DNA of 64,000 nucleotides, taken from NCBI GenBank assembly GCA_004020875.1, contig SAPZ01000007.1, positions 186,001 through 250,000 of the forward strand, given 5' to 3'. Positions 28,882 through 37,054 of this stretch are shown here, in pieces. A model generated the notes under the pieces. That model saw nothing but the letters and a program-made list of their open reading frames with translations, made no database searches and was not told the DNA's origin. This stretch comes from Mesorhizobium sp. (GTDB lineage Bacteria > Pseudomonadota > Alphaproteobacteria > Rhizobiales > Rhizobiaceae). Every line of letters begins with the position of its first letter. Within the stretch, counting starts at the first letter, position 1. The position numbers and the translations under genes were made by a program.

Positions 28882-30123
28882 ATGCGCGTGATCGTGTTGG
28901 GTGGCGGCGTGGTCGGCGTCACCACGGCTTACCAGCTGCAGAAGGATGGGCACGAGGTCGTTATCCTCGAGCGCCGCGCCGAAGTCGCCGCCGAGACCAG
29001 CTGGGGCAATGCCGGCATGATCGCGCCGGGGCATTCCTTCGTCTGGTCGTCGCCCAGGGCGCCGATGATCCTGTTGAAGTCGCTGGTGCTGAAGGATCAG
29101 GCGCTGCGTTTCAAGCTTTCGGCCGATCCGAGACTCTACAGCTGGTCGTGGCTGTTCCTGATGGAATGCACGGCCGAGAAGGCCCGGCGCAACACGCTGC
29201 TCAAGCACCGGCTCGCCGTCTATTCGCAATCCGTGCTGAAAGACGTGGTTGCCGGCGAGGCGATCGACTACGACCGCAACGATCGCGGCATCCTCTATTT
29301 ATATCGCAGCCAGCAGGCGCTCGACAAAGGCGTCGAGCATATGCGGCTGCTCGAATCCGACGGGCAGCTGATCAAGGTGCTCGACCGCGACGCCATCGTC
29401 GCGCTCGATCCGTCGCTGGCCTCGGCGAAGGAAAAGATCGCCGGCGGCATCCATTGCCCGACCGACGAGACCGGCGACCCGGCGAAATTCACCCGGGCGC
29501 TGGCCGCCAAGCTGGTCGAGCGCGGCGGCGAGATCCGCACCGGCACCACCATCACCGGCATCGAGACATCGGGCGACGGCGTCGCGCAGGTGATGACGGA
29601 CAAAGGCCCGGTCAAGGGCGACGCCTATGTGCTGGCGCTCGGCTCCTACAGCCCGCTGATAGCCAGGACGATCGGGCTCAGCCTGCCGATCTACCCGGTC
29701 AAGGGCTATTCGCTAACCATCCCGATCGGCAACCGGCCGGCGCCGCCGACCATCGCCGCCATCGACGAGCACAATCTCGTCGCCGTCTCGCGCTTCGGCG
29801 ACCGGCTGCGCGTCACCGCCACTGCCGAATTCGCCGGCTACGACACCAGCCACAAGCCGGCCGATTTCGCCTTCATGAAGGGCGTGACCGAGGAGCTCTA
29901 TCCGGAAGGCGCCGATTACGACCGCGCCGAGATGTGGGCGGGTCTGCGTCCGATGACGCCGAACAACCTCCCCGAATTCGGCAAGCGGCGTCTGCGCAAC
30001 CTCTATCTCAACACCGGGCACGGCCATATCGGCTGGACCATGTCGCACGGCTCGGCCCGCATCACCGCCGACCTGATTGCCGGCCGCAAGCCTTCTGTTT
30101 CCATGGAAGGCCTTTTGAACTGA
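28882..30123 (+). CDS. dadA: D-amino acid dehydrogenase (DadA-like FAD oxidoreductase)
   Basis: A membrane-associated FAD enzyme that oxidatively deaminates D-amino acids. The 413-aa product has the FAD motif VLGGGVVGVTTAYQLQ at residues 4-19 and SWGNAGMIAPGHSF. It also has the C-terminal DAO signature WAGLRPMTPNNLPEFG and NTGHGHIGWTMSHGSA. It is preceded by an FCD-type GntR gene and followed after 41 bp by a racemase-family gene. The set may therefore catabolise one particular amino acid or imino acid rather than alanine. Confidence 0.9.
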   Translation: MRVIVLGGGVVGVTTAYQLQKDGHEVVILERRAEVAAETSWGNAGMIAPGHSFVWSSPRAPMILLKSLVLKDQALRFKLSADPRLYSWSWLFLMECTAEKARRNTLLKHRLAVYSQSVLKDVVAGEAIDYDRNDRGILYLYRSQQALDKGVEHMRLLESDGQLIKVLDRDAIVALDPSLASAKEKIAGGIHCPTDETGDPAKFTRALAAKLVERGGEIRTGTTITGIETSGDGVAQVMTDKGPVKGDAYVLALGSYSPLIARTIGLSLPIYPVKGYSLTIPIGNRPAPPTIAAIDEHNLVAVSRFGDRLRVTATAEFAGYDTSHKPADFAFMKGVTEELYPEGADYDRAEMWAGLRPMTPNNLPEFGKRRLRNLYLNTGHGHIGWTMSHGSARITADLIAGRKPSVSMEGLLN

Positions 30124-30164
30124 ACGCATGATCCCGCAGCGGATCGACCAGGAAAGGGAATGCC

Positions 30165-30971
30165 ATGTCTGTCAGCGCAGCTGCTACCCGCCCTCAATCT
30201 TCGGGACCTGTGGACCTTGGTGTGCTGCCGTCGCAGATCGATGGCGGCCTCGCCTCGCGCGCGGCGATCGGCCTGGCGATCCTCGCCACCGACCAGACTC
30301 TGGAGCATGAGTTCCGAGCGCTCATCCGCATTCCGGGCGTCGCCTTCTACGAGGCGCGACTGTTCAACGACAACGACATCACGCCGGACACGCTGCGCGC
30401 CATCGGCCCGCGCATCGCGCCCACCGTCGACCTCATCCTGCCCTCGATCCCGCTCGACGTCGTCGGCTTCGGCTGCACCTCGGCGACCATGACGCTCGGC
30501 GAGGAGGCCGTCTTCGCCGAGATCCGCAAGGCGCGGCGGGGTGTCGCCTGCACCACACCGGTCACCGGCGCGCTCGCCGCCTTCAAGGCGCTGGGCGCGA
30601 AGGGCGTCGGCCTGCTGACCCCTTACGCGCCCGAGATCAACCAGGGCCTGGTGCGCTATTTCACCGGGCGCGGTCTCGACATCGCCGCCGTCGCCACCTT
30701 CGACCGCCGCGACGACCGCGAGGCCGCCCGCATCTCGCTCGCCTCGATCGAGCGGGCGGCCGAACGCATGGCTGAAGTGCCCGGCGTCGATGCGATCTTC
30801 ATCTCCTGCACCAGCCTGCGCGTCGCCGAGGCGGTCGCCGATCTGGAGCGGCGCATCGGCATTCCCGTCACCTCCTCCAACCACGCCATGGCCTGGCACT
30901 GCCTGCGACTCGCCGGCATCGACGACGTGGTGCCGGCGGGTGGGAGGCTGTTCACGCTGAAGGCCGTGTGA
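30165..30971 (+). CDS. Asp/Glu racemase or maleate isomerase family protein
   Basis: A 268-aa cofactor-independent racemase-superfamily enzyme with two active-site cysteines, in GFGCTSATMTLG (Cys about 104) and IFISCTSLRV (Cys about 210). The first domain has ILPSIPLDVVGFG; the second ends TSSNHAMAWHCLRLAG. This pattern resembles maleate cis-trans isomerase and arylmalonate decarboxylase relatives rather than MurI. Its place after dadA suggests conversion between L and D forms of the dehydrogenase substrate, an inference only. Confidence 0.85.
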   Translation: MSVSAAATRPQSSGPVDLGVLPSQIDGGLASRAAIGLAILATDQTLEHEFRALIRIPGVAFYEARLFNDNDITPDTLRAIGPRIAPTVDLILPSIPLDVVGFGCTSATMTLGEEAVFAEIRKARRGVACTTPVTGALAAFKALGAKGVGLLTPYAPEINQGLVRYFTGRGLDIAAVATFDRRDDREAARISLASIERAAERMAEVPGVDAIFISCTSLRVAEAVADLERRIGIPVTSSNHAMAWHCLRLAGIDDVVPAGGRLFTLKAV

Positions 30972-31004
30972 GCAGCGCGGCGAACTTTCAGGCGACCGTC
31001 ATGC

Positions 31005-31255
31005 ATTGTTTAATGTAGCGCTGGTCGACCCGCACTCCGCTCGGCTTCGCCGAGCCCACCTCTCCCCCGATCGACGGGGTAGAGGAAAGGGGCCAAGCTT
31101 TTTGCCGGCAACGCTCGTTCCAGCAAGACTCCCTTTCCTTTCCCTCCGGAGGGGGGAAAGGTGGCGCTGCGAAGCAGCGGCGGATTGGGGGAACCACGTG
31201 GCAATCAAGCCTCGGCCTGATCAGTCACGCCAGTCACAGATGATGCGTGCATAGC
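31005..31255. repeat. Large dispersed repeat, family D, copy 1 (in the 441 bp gap 30972-31412)
   Basis: Reads TGTAGCGCTGGTCGACCCGC near 31014, CCTCTCCCCCGATCGACGGG, GGAAAGGTGGCGCTGCGAAG near 31158, and ACCACGTGGCAATCAAGCCT. The reverse complement of nearly the whole element is at 63216-63445. This copy has about 45 extra bases (GGCCAAGCTTTTTGCCGGCA and following) near 31091. The rest of the gap shows no gene. Confidence 0.85.
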
Positions 31256-31412
31256 GTAATGAACATGGGGAGAGGTGGCCGCGAAGCGGACGGAGCGGGG
31301 GCGGTGCTGCCCTCTGTCGTTACCGCAAATCGTCCCCGTTAACCGAATCGGAAGGAGATGTTTAACGCTTCCTCTCTATGTCCCTCCTTTGGGAGGCGCA
31401 GACAGAGCGAGC

Positions 31413-31589
31413 ATGATGAACGACGAAAAGCGAAACGAATGGCGTGCCATCTTTTACGTGCAGGCGCGCGTCGCCATCCTGTTTGTGCCGGTTGTGCTCA
31501 GCCTTCTCCTCATCGGTATTTTCGCCGGCAATGAGCGCAAATCCGTGCCCGATGCCGTCGATCCGACGGTGACGGGCTCCGTGCGCTGA
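31413..31589 (+). CDS. Small single-pass membrane protein, function unknown
   Basis: The 58-aa frame has a basic N-terminus (MMNDEKRNEWR), one membrane helix (AILFVPVVLSLLLIGIFAG) and a short tail ending DPTVTGSVR. Endings like TGSV(R) are common in small rhizobial membrane proteins. It is convergent with the zinc-finger gene, with stops 25 bp apart. I do not recognise a family. Confidence 0.5.
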   Translation: MMNDEKRNEWRAIFYVQARVAILFVPVVLSLLLIGIFAGNERKSVPDAVDPTVTGSVR

Positions 31590-31614
31590 AGAAGCGTCGC
31601 CCGGTCGGCTGAAC

Positions 31615-31920
31615 TCAGACAAATTTCGGGATCGGCCCGTTCTGTGGCGTCGTATCGCCTTCGAGGTCGACAAAAACCTCGTCGACGAAGCACCAGCCCC
31701 AGCCTTCCGGCGGGTCGTAGCCTTCGATGATAGGGTGCTGCGTGGCGTGGAAATGCTTTGTCGCGTGGCGGTTGGGCGAGTCGTCGCAGCAGCCGACATG
31801 GCCGCAGCCGCGGCAGAGCCTCAGATGCACCCACCAGGAGCCACTCTTCAGGCATTCCTCACAGCCCAGCGCACTCGGCGTGACCTTTTTGATGTCCCTG
31901 GTGTGCCTGCATTCATCCAT
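31615..31920 (-). CDS. UBP-type zinc finger protein
   Basis: A 101-aa protein that is essentially one ZnF-UBP domain. Metal ligands are in CEECLKSGSWWVHLRLCRGC, GHVGCCDDSPNRHATKHF and ATQHPII. In eukaryotes this domain binds the ubiquitin C-terminus; bacteria have no ubiquitin, and the stand-alone bacterial form has no established ligand. It begins 27 bp after the stop of the cNMP-binding/TrxR-like gene on the same strand, so the two are probably co-transcribed. Confidence 0.88.
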   Translation of the reverse strand: MDECRHTRDIKKVTPSALGCEECLKSGSWWVHLRLCRGCGHVGCCDDSPNRHATKHFHATQHPIIEGYDPPEGWGWCFVDEVFVDLEGDTTPQNGPIPKFV

Positions 31921-31947
31921 CGCGGGTTCCTCGTCGGTACGGCCTGG

Positions 31948-33618
31948 TCATTCGTTGGCGGCGGCGGCGCCGTTCCGCGCCAGATAGGCATGCAGCGCCG
32001 CGACCACCTGCGCGCCCTCGCCGACGTCGGCCGCCACCCGCTTGGTCGAGCCGCAGCGCACGTCGCCTATGGCGAAGACGCCGCTACGGCTCGTCTCCAT
32101 CAGCCCGTGTCCCGGCGTCGTGTCCGGTCCGGTGCGCACGAAACCCTTGGCGTCCAACGCCACATTGCAATTCGCCAGCCAGTCGGTGTTCGGGTCGGCG
32201 CCGATGAACAGGAAGAGGTGGTGGATGGCGCGCTCCGTCTCCTCGCCGGTTGACCGGTTCCGCCAGCGCAGCGTTTCCAGATTGCCTTCGCTGCCCTCCA
32301 GCGCCGCGACCTCGGTCTCGGTCAGCACCTCGATGTTGGGCTGCGCCGCAATCCGCTCGACCAGATAGCGCGACATGGTGGCGTCGAGGCTGCCGCGCCG
32401 CGCCAGCAGCGTCACTTTGCGCACCTGGCTCGCCAGATAGACGGCCGCCTGCCCGGCCGAATTGCCGGCGCCGACCAGCGCCACCTCCTGCCTCTGGCAA
32501 AGCCTGGCCTCGATCGGCGACGCCCAGTAATGCACCGAGGTCCCCTCGAACTGCGCCAGGTTGGCGATGTCGAGGCGGCGGTAGCGCGCGCCGCTGGCGA
32601 TCACCACCGCGCGTGAGCGCACGCTCTCGCCGTCGCCGATGGCAAGCTGGTAGCGGGCGCCGTCGCCGGCGTCGTAGAGCAGCTTCGCCTCGTCGGGGAT
32701 GACCATCTCCACACCGAATTTCTGCGCCTGGTTGTAGGCGCGCGCCATCAGCGCCATGCCGGTGATCCCGGTCGGGAAGCCGAGATAGTTCTCGATGCGG
32801 GCCGAGGCGCCCGCCTGCCCACCGAAGGCGCGGCAGTCGAGCACGATGGTCGACAGCCCTTCGGAAGCCGCATAGACAGCTGCCGCCAGCCCTGCCGGCC
32901 CGGCGCCCACGATCGCCACGTCATAGATCTTCTCGGCATCGATCGGCCGCAGCAGGCCGACGCAGCGGGCAAGCTCGTTCTCGCCCGGATTGTGCATCAG
33001 CTTGCCGTTCGGGCAGAGCACGATCGGCAGATGGTGCGGATCGATATGGAACCGCTCGATCAGCGTTTTCGCGCAGGGGTCGGTGTCGGAATCGAGAGCA
33101 CGATGGGGAAGCCCGCTGCGCCGCAAAAAACCTTGCAGCCGCAGCACGTCGCCATTGCCTGGAGGGCCGATGACCACCGGCCCGCTGGCGCCGCTTTCGA
33201 GCAGCCCGACGCGGCGCAGGATCAGCGCCCGCATGACGCGTTCGCCGAGATTGGCCTCCTGCACCATCAGGTCGCGCAGCCGCTGCGAGGGAATGACGAT
33301 CGCCTCGACCGGCTCGACCGCCTCGGCATTGACCAGCGACGGTCGGTTCGACAGCTGCGCCAGCTCGCCGACGAAATTGCCCGCGCCATGGGTGATGATC
33401 GGCTCCGGCCGTCCGAGCCCGCCGGCCTGGGTGATGGCGACCTTGCCCGACAGGATGAGGATCACGCCGGGTGAAACCCTGCCGGCCGTCACGATATGAT
33501 CGCCGGCGGCGTAGGCGCGCGCTTCGCCGAACCGGCGCATGCGCTCGATATCCCCGTCGGTGAGGACGGGAAACATCTGGTCGCGGCGGGCGGCGATGGC
33601 AGGGCTGACGGAAGGCAT
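31948..33618 (-). CDS. Cyclic-nucleotide-binding / glutaredoxin-like / thioredoxin-reductase-like fusion protein
   Basis: A 556-aa three-part protein. Residues about 12-125 form a cNMP-binding domain with phosphate-cassette-like NFVGELAQLSNRPSLVNA (81-98). Residues about 147-225 resemble a glutaredoxin fold (RALDSDTDPCAKTLI; LPIVLCPNGKL) but have no CxxC. Residues about 232-550 match thioredoxin reductase, with FAD motif GAGPAG (238-243), NADPH motif GAGNSAGQ (383-390) and a C-terminal GVFAIGDVRCGSTKRVA. Where TrxB has its CxxC, this protein has SVHYWASPIEARLC (361-374). It cannot act as a dithiol reductase; an NAD(P)H:FAD sensor or electron donor role is more likely. Confidence 0.9.
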   Translation of the reverse strand: MPSVSPAIAARRDQMFPVLTDGDIERMRRFGEARAYAAGDHIVTAGRVSPGVILILSGKVAITQAGGLGRPEPIITHGAGNFVGELAQLSNRPSLVNAEAVEPVEAIVIPSQRLRDLMVQEANLGERVMRALILRRVGLLESGASGPVVIGPPGNGDVLRLQGFLRRSGLPHRALDSDTDPCAKTLIERFHIDPHHLPIVLCPNGKLMHNPGENELARCVGLLRPIDAEKIYDVAIVGAGPAGLAAAVYAASEGLSTIVLDCRAFGGQAGASARIENYLGFPTGITGMALMARAYNQAQKFGVEMVIPDEAKLLYDAGDGARYQLAIGDGESVRSRAVVIASGARYRRLDIANLAQFEGTSVHYWASPIEARLCQRQEVALVGAGNSAGQAAVYLASQVRKVTLLARRGSLDATMSRYLVERIAAQPNIEVLTETEVAALEGSEGNLETLRWRNRSTGEETERAIHHLFLFIGADPNTDWLANCNVALDAKGFVRTGPDTTPGHGLMETSRSGVFAIGDVRCGSTKRVAADVGEGAQVVAALHAYLARNGAAAANE

Positions 33619-33717
33619 GAGCGGACCGTAGCGTTATGGCCGCCGGGTTTGAAGGGGTTTGTTGGAGGACTGGCCGGAAGGAGAGGTGCGGGCGCGGCTT
33701 CGTCGTTCAAACGGCCT

Positions 33718-34212
33718 CTACCTGATTGCCTCACGCAGATCGGCGAGAGAGATCACCAGCGTCATGGGATCGAGGGGCGAGGGGTCGAATCCCAGCGCCG
33801 TGTAATAGCTTCGCGCTTCGTCGGAGACGGCGTGAGCCAGGATGCCGCGGATGCCGAGCGAACCTGCCGCATTCATCACTCTGCGTGCTGCATCCTGGAC
33901 GAGCACCCTGCCGATTCCCTGCCGCTGAACGGAAATGTCGATTGCGAGGCGGGCAAGAATTGCCACCGGGATCGGACCGGGCATGGTGCGCCGGAACCGG
34001 CCCGGCACACGGCTGGCAATGACGCCGCCCGAAGCGAGCGCGTAGTAGGCGACAACCTTGTCGTCCTCGCAGGCCACGAAGGTACGTGTCGCGCCACTGT
34101 CCTGGTTGGCGAGCGCTCGACGCTTGATCCAGTCATCCGACGCCGCGGCACCGGATGAAAAAGACGAAAAATCGTGGCCATGATCCAGCGGTACGGGTGC
34201 CTGCAGCCTCAC
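33718..34212 (-). CDS. GNAT acetyltransferase toxin (TacT-like)
   Basis: TacT-type toxins acetylate the amino group of charged tRNAs and stop translation. The 164-aa protein has the GNAT acetyl-CoA pocket RLAIDISVQRQGIGRVLVQD and the conserved YYALASGG strand. The catalytic tyrosine region is EARSYYTALGF. Its start overlaps the antitoxin stop by 4 bp. The paired DUF1778 antitoxin and the operator palindrome make the toxin assignment strong. Confidence 0.88.
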   Translation of the reverse strand: MRLQAPVPLDHGHDFSSFSSGAAASDDWIKRRALANQDSGATRTFVACEDDKVVAYYALASGGVIASRVPGRFRRTMPGPIPVAILARLAIDISVQRQGIGRVLVQDAARRVMNAAGSLGIRGILAHAVSDEARSYYTALGFDPSPLDPMTLVISLADLREAIR

Positions 34213-34499
34213 TTGGCTTCCCAGGGCAGCGGCGCGTTCATCAGTTTGGACAGTCCCTCGTTCGACTTGGCCGGCGCGTCGAGCAGGACAAGGAACTCGG
34301 CATAGGCGTCCGGTGAAGCCTTGATAAGCGTGCGCTCGAGCAGCGTGTCCTCAGCCATACGCAGGGCGGCGTCGAGGATGAAATCCGTTCGGGTCTTGCC
34401 AAGCGTGCGCGCGGCTTCGTCGATCAGGCCGCGCTCCTCGGGCCTGATGCGCATGTTCAGCGTGGTTCTCCTCGAAGCGTCCGGCGATTCGTGCTTCAT
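34209..34499 (-). CDS. DUF1778 antitoxin (TacA-like)
   Basis: A 96-aa ribbon-helix-helix antitoxin. The N-terminal DNA-binding part RRTTLNMRIRPEERGLIDEA is followed by TLGKTRTDFILDAALRMAED. The C-terminal segment (FLVLLDAPAKSNEGLSKLMN) normally wraps and blocks the toxin. It is the first gene of the toxin-antitoxin operon, and a perfect inverted repeat overlaps its -10 box. Confidence 0.9.
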   Translation of the reverse strand: MKHESPDASRRTTLNMRIRPEERGLIDEAARTLGKTRTDFILDAALRMAEDTLLERTLIKASPDAYAEFLVLLDAPAKSNEGLSKLMNAPLPWEAK

Positions 34500-34520
34500 T
34501 GTTTCAGAGTAGTAGCCTGT

Positions 34521-34538
34521 AATGACGTTGTCATTATA
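34521..34538 (-). promoter_or_regulatory. Toxin-antitoxin operator overlapping a -10 box
   Basis: AATGACGTTGTCATT (34521-34535) is a perfect 6-bp inverted repeat with a 3-bp spacer, 22 bp upstream of the antitoxin ATG. On the minus strand TATAAT occupies 34533-34538, overlapping the repeat. This geometry fits autorepression by the antitoxin complex. Confidence 0.7.
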
Positions 34539-34867
34539 ATGAGATCAGTTTTAACTGTGGCAGAACGAATGTAGATGTTTCAAAAATGGCGTTCTCTGAA
34601 CGGTATAGACAAGGTATGTGTGTATGGCAACTCGCATACTCCAATGAAAGCCTACTAGGGCGACGCAGTCATTACCATATAAATCGGACTGATACGCGTC
34701 ATATTAGACATTACTGAATTACAATATGGCTAAAGCGCCCGATGAGACTCAAGATACATTGCAAGGATAACGGTCGTAATAGAATATTAACTTTTTCGAT
34801 TAAGGTCTTCAAAAGTGTTTCTGTATAGTTTGAGCGCGTCACTAACGGGCAACGAGGATATCGCAAA
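34539..34867. other. AT-rich gene-free stretch upstream of the flp pilin gene
   Basis: This region is clearly richer in A and T than everything around it (for example AATAGAATATTAACTTTTTC near 34779). It has no credible open frame. It presumably contains the pilin promoter. Confidence 0.55.
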
Positions 34868-35059
34868 ATGCTCAAACTGATTACGCGGTTCAAGAATGAC
34901 GAATCCGGCGCCACGGCTATCGAGTACGGCCTGATCGCGGCGCTGATCGCACTGGCAATCATGGTCGGCGCCAGCTCGCTCGGCGGAGCGCTGAACACCA
35001 AGTTCAAGCTGATAGCCGACTGCGTCAAGGACCCCAAAGCCACTGGATGTCCGACATAA
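34868..35059 (+). CDS. flp: Flp/Fap-type (type IVb) pilin
   Basis: The 63-aa prepilin has a short basic leader and the class IVb processing region DESGATAIEYGLIAALIALA. Cleavage is expected after Gly14, with Glu19 at +5. A hydrophobic helix follows, then a C-terminal Cys pair (DCVKDPKATGC). Flp pilins build tight-adherence pili, but no prepilin peptidase, cpaB-F or tad gene is in this window, so it is an orphan. A strong terminator follows. Confidence 0.93.
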   Translation: MLKLITRFKNDESGATAIEYGLIAALIALAIMVGASSLGGALNTKFKLIADCVKDPKATGCPT

Positions 35060-35091
35060 CTTCTGTCCACGTGTTACGGCACGGGCTTCGG

Positions 35092-35119
35092 GGCCGCCTT
35101 CGGGCGGCCTGTCTTTTTT
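35092..35119 (+). terminator. Rho-independent terminator after flp
   Basis: Stem GGCCGCC/GGCGGCC (35092-35098 and 35103-35109) with a TTCG loop, followed by TGTCTTTTTT. Confidence 0.88.
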
Positions 35120-35262
35120 GCGGCGTCGAAAAGTAGCGCGGCGCGACCGCATGGCGTTGGCTGAGTAGGACTGAACCGCAACCGTTCGAATAGGCGTTGC
35201 GGATACTCTTCGCTCTCGGAACTCCAGGATGGCCTGCCATCCGAAGCTCGAAGAGCGAAGGA

Positions 35263-35347
35263 TGGTGCCCAGAAGAGGACTCGAACCTCCACTCCTTGCG
35301 GAACACGGACCTGAACCGTGCGCGTCTACCAATTCCGCCATCTGGGC
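35263..35347 (-). tRNA. tRNA-Leu (anticodon CAG)
   Basis: On the minus strand it begins GCCCAGATGGCGGAATTGGT and ends TCTGGGCACCA, with CCA encoded. The 7-bp acceptor stem GCCCAGA/TCTGGGC is intact. The anticodon arm CACGG-TTCAGGT-CCGTG gives CAG, the T arm contains GGTTCGAGTCC, and a type II variable arm is present, as expected for leucine. Confidence 0.95.
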
Positions 35348-35477
35348 TGGTGGGCGCTCATGTAAGCGGGCAAACGATACGTGTCAACGCGCTTTTTTCG
35401 TAAGCGCCTACGCCGGATAGGTGAGGCTCCTGCTTCGCTTCGAGCCGGGACGAGATAATCGCCGAAGCTGACTGCCC

Positions 35478-35532
35478 CTCATCCGCCTGCCGGCGCCTTC
35501 TTCCCGTATAGTGACGGGAGAAGGAAGCTGCT
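35478..35532. repeat. Partial family C palindromic repeat
   Basis: CCCCTCATCCGCCTGCCGGC followed by CCTTCTTCCCGTATAGTGAC and GGGAGAAGGAAG resembles part of the 7473-7622 element. It lies just after the gpmA stop codon. Confidence 0.55.
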
Positions 35533-35534
35533 CC

Positions 35535-36155
35535 TCACCCCTCCAGCACTTCTTTCTTCGCCACGGTGGAATCGGCATTGAGCTTGTAGATGACCGGCAC
35601 GCCGGTGCCGAGCTCGAGCTTGACGATCTCCTCGCCGCTCTTGCCGTCCAGCGCCATGATCAGCGCGCGCAGCGAATTGCCGTGCGCGGCGACCAGCACC
35701 GTCTCGCCGCGCAGCACATGCGGCTGCACCTCGTGCAGGTAATAGGGCCACACGCGCGCGCCCGTGTCCTTCAGGCTTTCGCCACCTGGCGGCGCGATGT
35801 CGTAGGAACGGCGCCAGATATGCACCTGCTCCTCGCCCCATTTCTTGCGCGCGTCGTCCTTGTTGAGACCGGAGAGGTCGCCATAGTCGCGCTCGTTGAG
35901 CGCCTGGTCGCGGATCGTCTTGAGCTCGCCCTGGCCGACCACGTCGAGGATCAGCTGGCAAGTCTTCTGCGCCCGCTGCAGCGCCGAGGTGTAGGCGATG
36001 TCGAATTTCAGGCCGCGCGCCTTGAGCTTTTCGCCGGCCGCCAGCGCCTCCGCGGTGCCCTGCTCGGTCAGGCCGACATCGCGCCAGCCGGTGAACAGGT
36101 TCTTCAGGTTCCATTCGCTCTGGCCGTGGCGCACGAGCACGAGAGTTCCCGACAT
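35535..36155 (-). CDS. gpmA: 2,3-bisphosphoglycerate-dependent phosphoglycerate mutase
   Basis: Interconverts 3- and 2-phosphoglycerate in glycolysis and gluconeogenesis. The 206-aa protein starts [20 protein letters not shown], with the phospho-histidine in RHGQ (His10). It contains [22 protein letters not shown] and the second catalytic histidine in [13 protein letters not shown] 36153-36155 is used; an upstream ATG adds eight non-conserved residues. A degenerate family A repeat separates it from dapB. Confidence 0.95.
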   Translation of the reverse strand: MSGTLVLVRHGQSEWNLKNLFTGWRDVGLTEQGTAEALAAGEKLKARGLKFDIAYTSALQRAQKTCQLILDVVGQGELKTIRDQALNERDYGDLSGLNKDDARKKWGEEQVHIWRRSYDIAPPGGESLKDTGARVWPYYLHEVQPHVLRGETVLVAAHGNSLRALIMALDGKSGEEIVKLELGTGVPVIYKLNADSTVAKKEVLEG

Positions 36156-36232
36156 GTCAGCTCCTCTGGGGTTGAGCAATTCGAACGGTTTCCGCCCTGA
36201 ATTGCGTAAGAAGGAAATGGTTCAGGCTCGTG

Positions 36233-37054
36233 TCAGCTCAGGCCGAGCACGTCCCGCATGGAATAAAGTCCGGGCTTCTTGCCGCGCGCCCAAAGTGCCG
36301 CCTTGACCGCGCCGCGCGCGAAGATCGCCCGGTCCTCGGCGTGGTGGGAGAGCGTGATGCGCTCGCCGGTGCCGGCAAGGATCACGCTGTGGTCGCCGAC
36401 GACGGAGCCGCCGCGCAGCGTGGCGAAGCCGATCGAGCCTGCCTTGCGCACCCCGGTATGGCCGTCGCGCACCTTGACGCTGTTGCCGGCAAGATCGATG
36501 CCGCGTCCCCTGGCCGCCGCCTCGCCGAGCAGCAGCGCCGTGCCGGACGGCGCATCGACCTTGTGGCGGTGGTGCATTTCCAGAATCTCGATGTCGAAAT
36601 CCTCCGGGTCGAGCGCCTTCGCGGCCTGCTCGACCAGCACCGCCAGAAGGTTGACGCCGAGGCTCATATTGCCGGATTTGACGATCGTCGCATGGCGCGC
36701 GGCGGCGGCGATCCTGGCATTGTCCTCGGCCGAGCAGCCGGTGGTGCCGATGACATGGACGATGCGCGCCTGCGCGGCATAGCCGGCGAATTCGACGCTC
36801 GCCGCCGGCGCGGTGAAATCGAGCACGCCGTCGGCCTTGGCGAAGGCCGGCAGCGGATCGTCGACGATCGGCACGTTGATGATGCCGATGCCGGCAAGCT
36901 CGCCGGCATCCTTGCCGAGATGGGGGGAGTCCGGCCGCTCGACCGCGGCGGCGACGCGCGCGCCGGGCATGGTGTGGATGGCGCGGATCAGCGTCTGGCC
37001 CATGCGGCCCGCGGCGCCCACCACGACCAGGCCCATATCGCCGGCTTCGCTCAT
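36233..37054 (-). CDS. dapB: 4-hydroxy-tetrahydrodipicolinate reductase DapB
   Basis: DapB makes tetrahydrodipicolinate for lysine and peptidoglycan diaminopimelate. The 273-aa product has the nucleotide motif [17 protein letters not shown] and [13 protein letters not shown]. It also has the family signature [20 protein letters not shown], including catalytic His/Lys. Its ATG overlaps the stop of the ABC exporter gene as ATGA. Confidence 0.96.
   Translation of the reverse strand: MSEAGDMGLVVVGAAGRMGQTLIRAIHTMPGARVAAAVERPDSPHLGKDAGELAGIGIINVPIVDDPLPAFAKADGVLDFTAPAASVEFAGYAAQARIVHVIGTTGCSAEDNARIAAAARHATIVKSGNMSLGVNLLAVLVEQAAKALDPEDFDIEILEMHHRHKVDAPSGTALLLGEAAARGRGIDLAGNSVKVRDGHTGVRKAGSIGFATLRGGSVVGDHSVILAGTGERITLSHHAEDRAIFARGAVKAALWARGKKPGLYSMRDVLGLS

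Noticed and set aside
31189..31200. CACGTG in ACCACGTGGCAATC
   Set aside because: Only the six-base core matches parS; it is part of the family D repeat, which also occurs at 63270.
34500..35347. Integrative element at tRNA-Leu
   Set aside because: No integrase, no duplicated tRNA 3' end and no mobility gene was found; only composition is suggestive.
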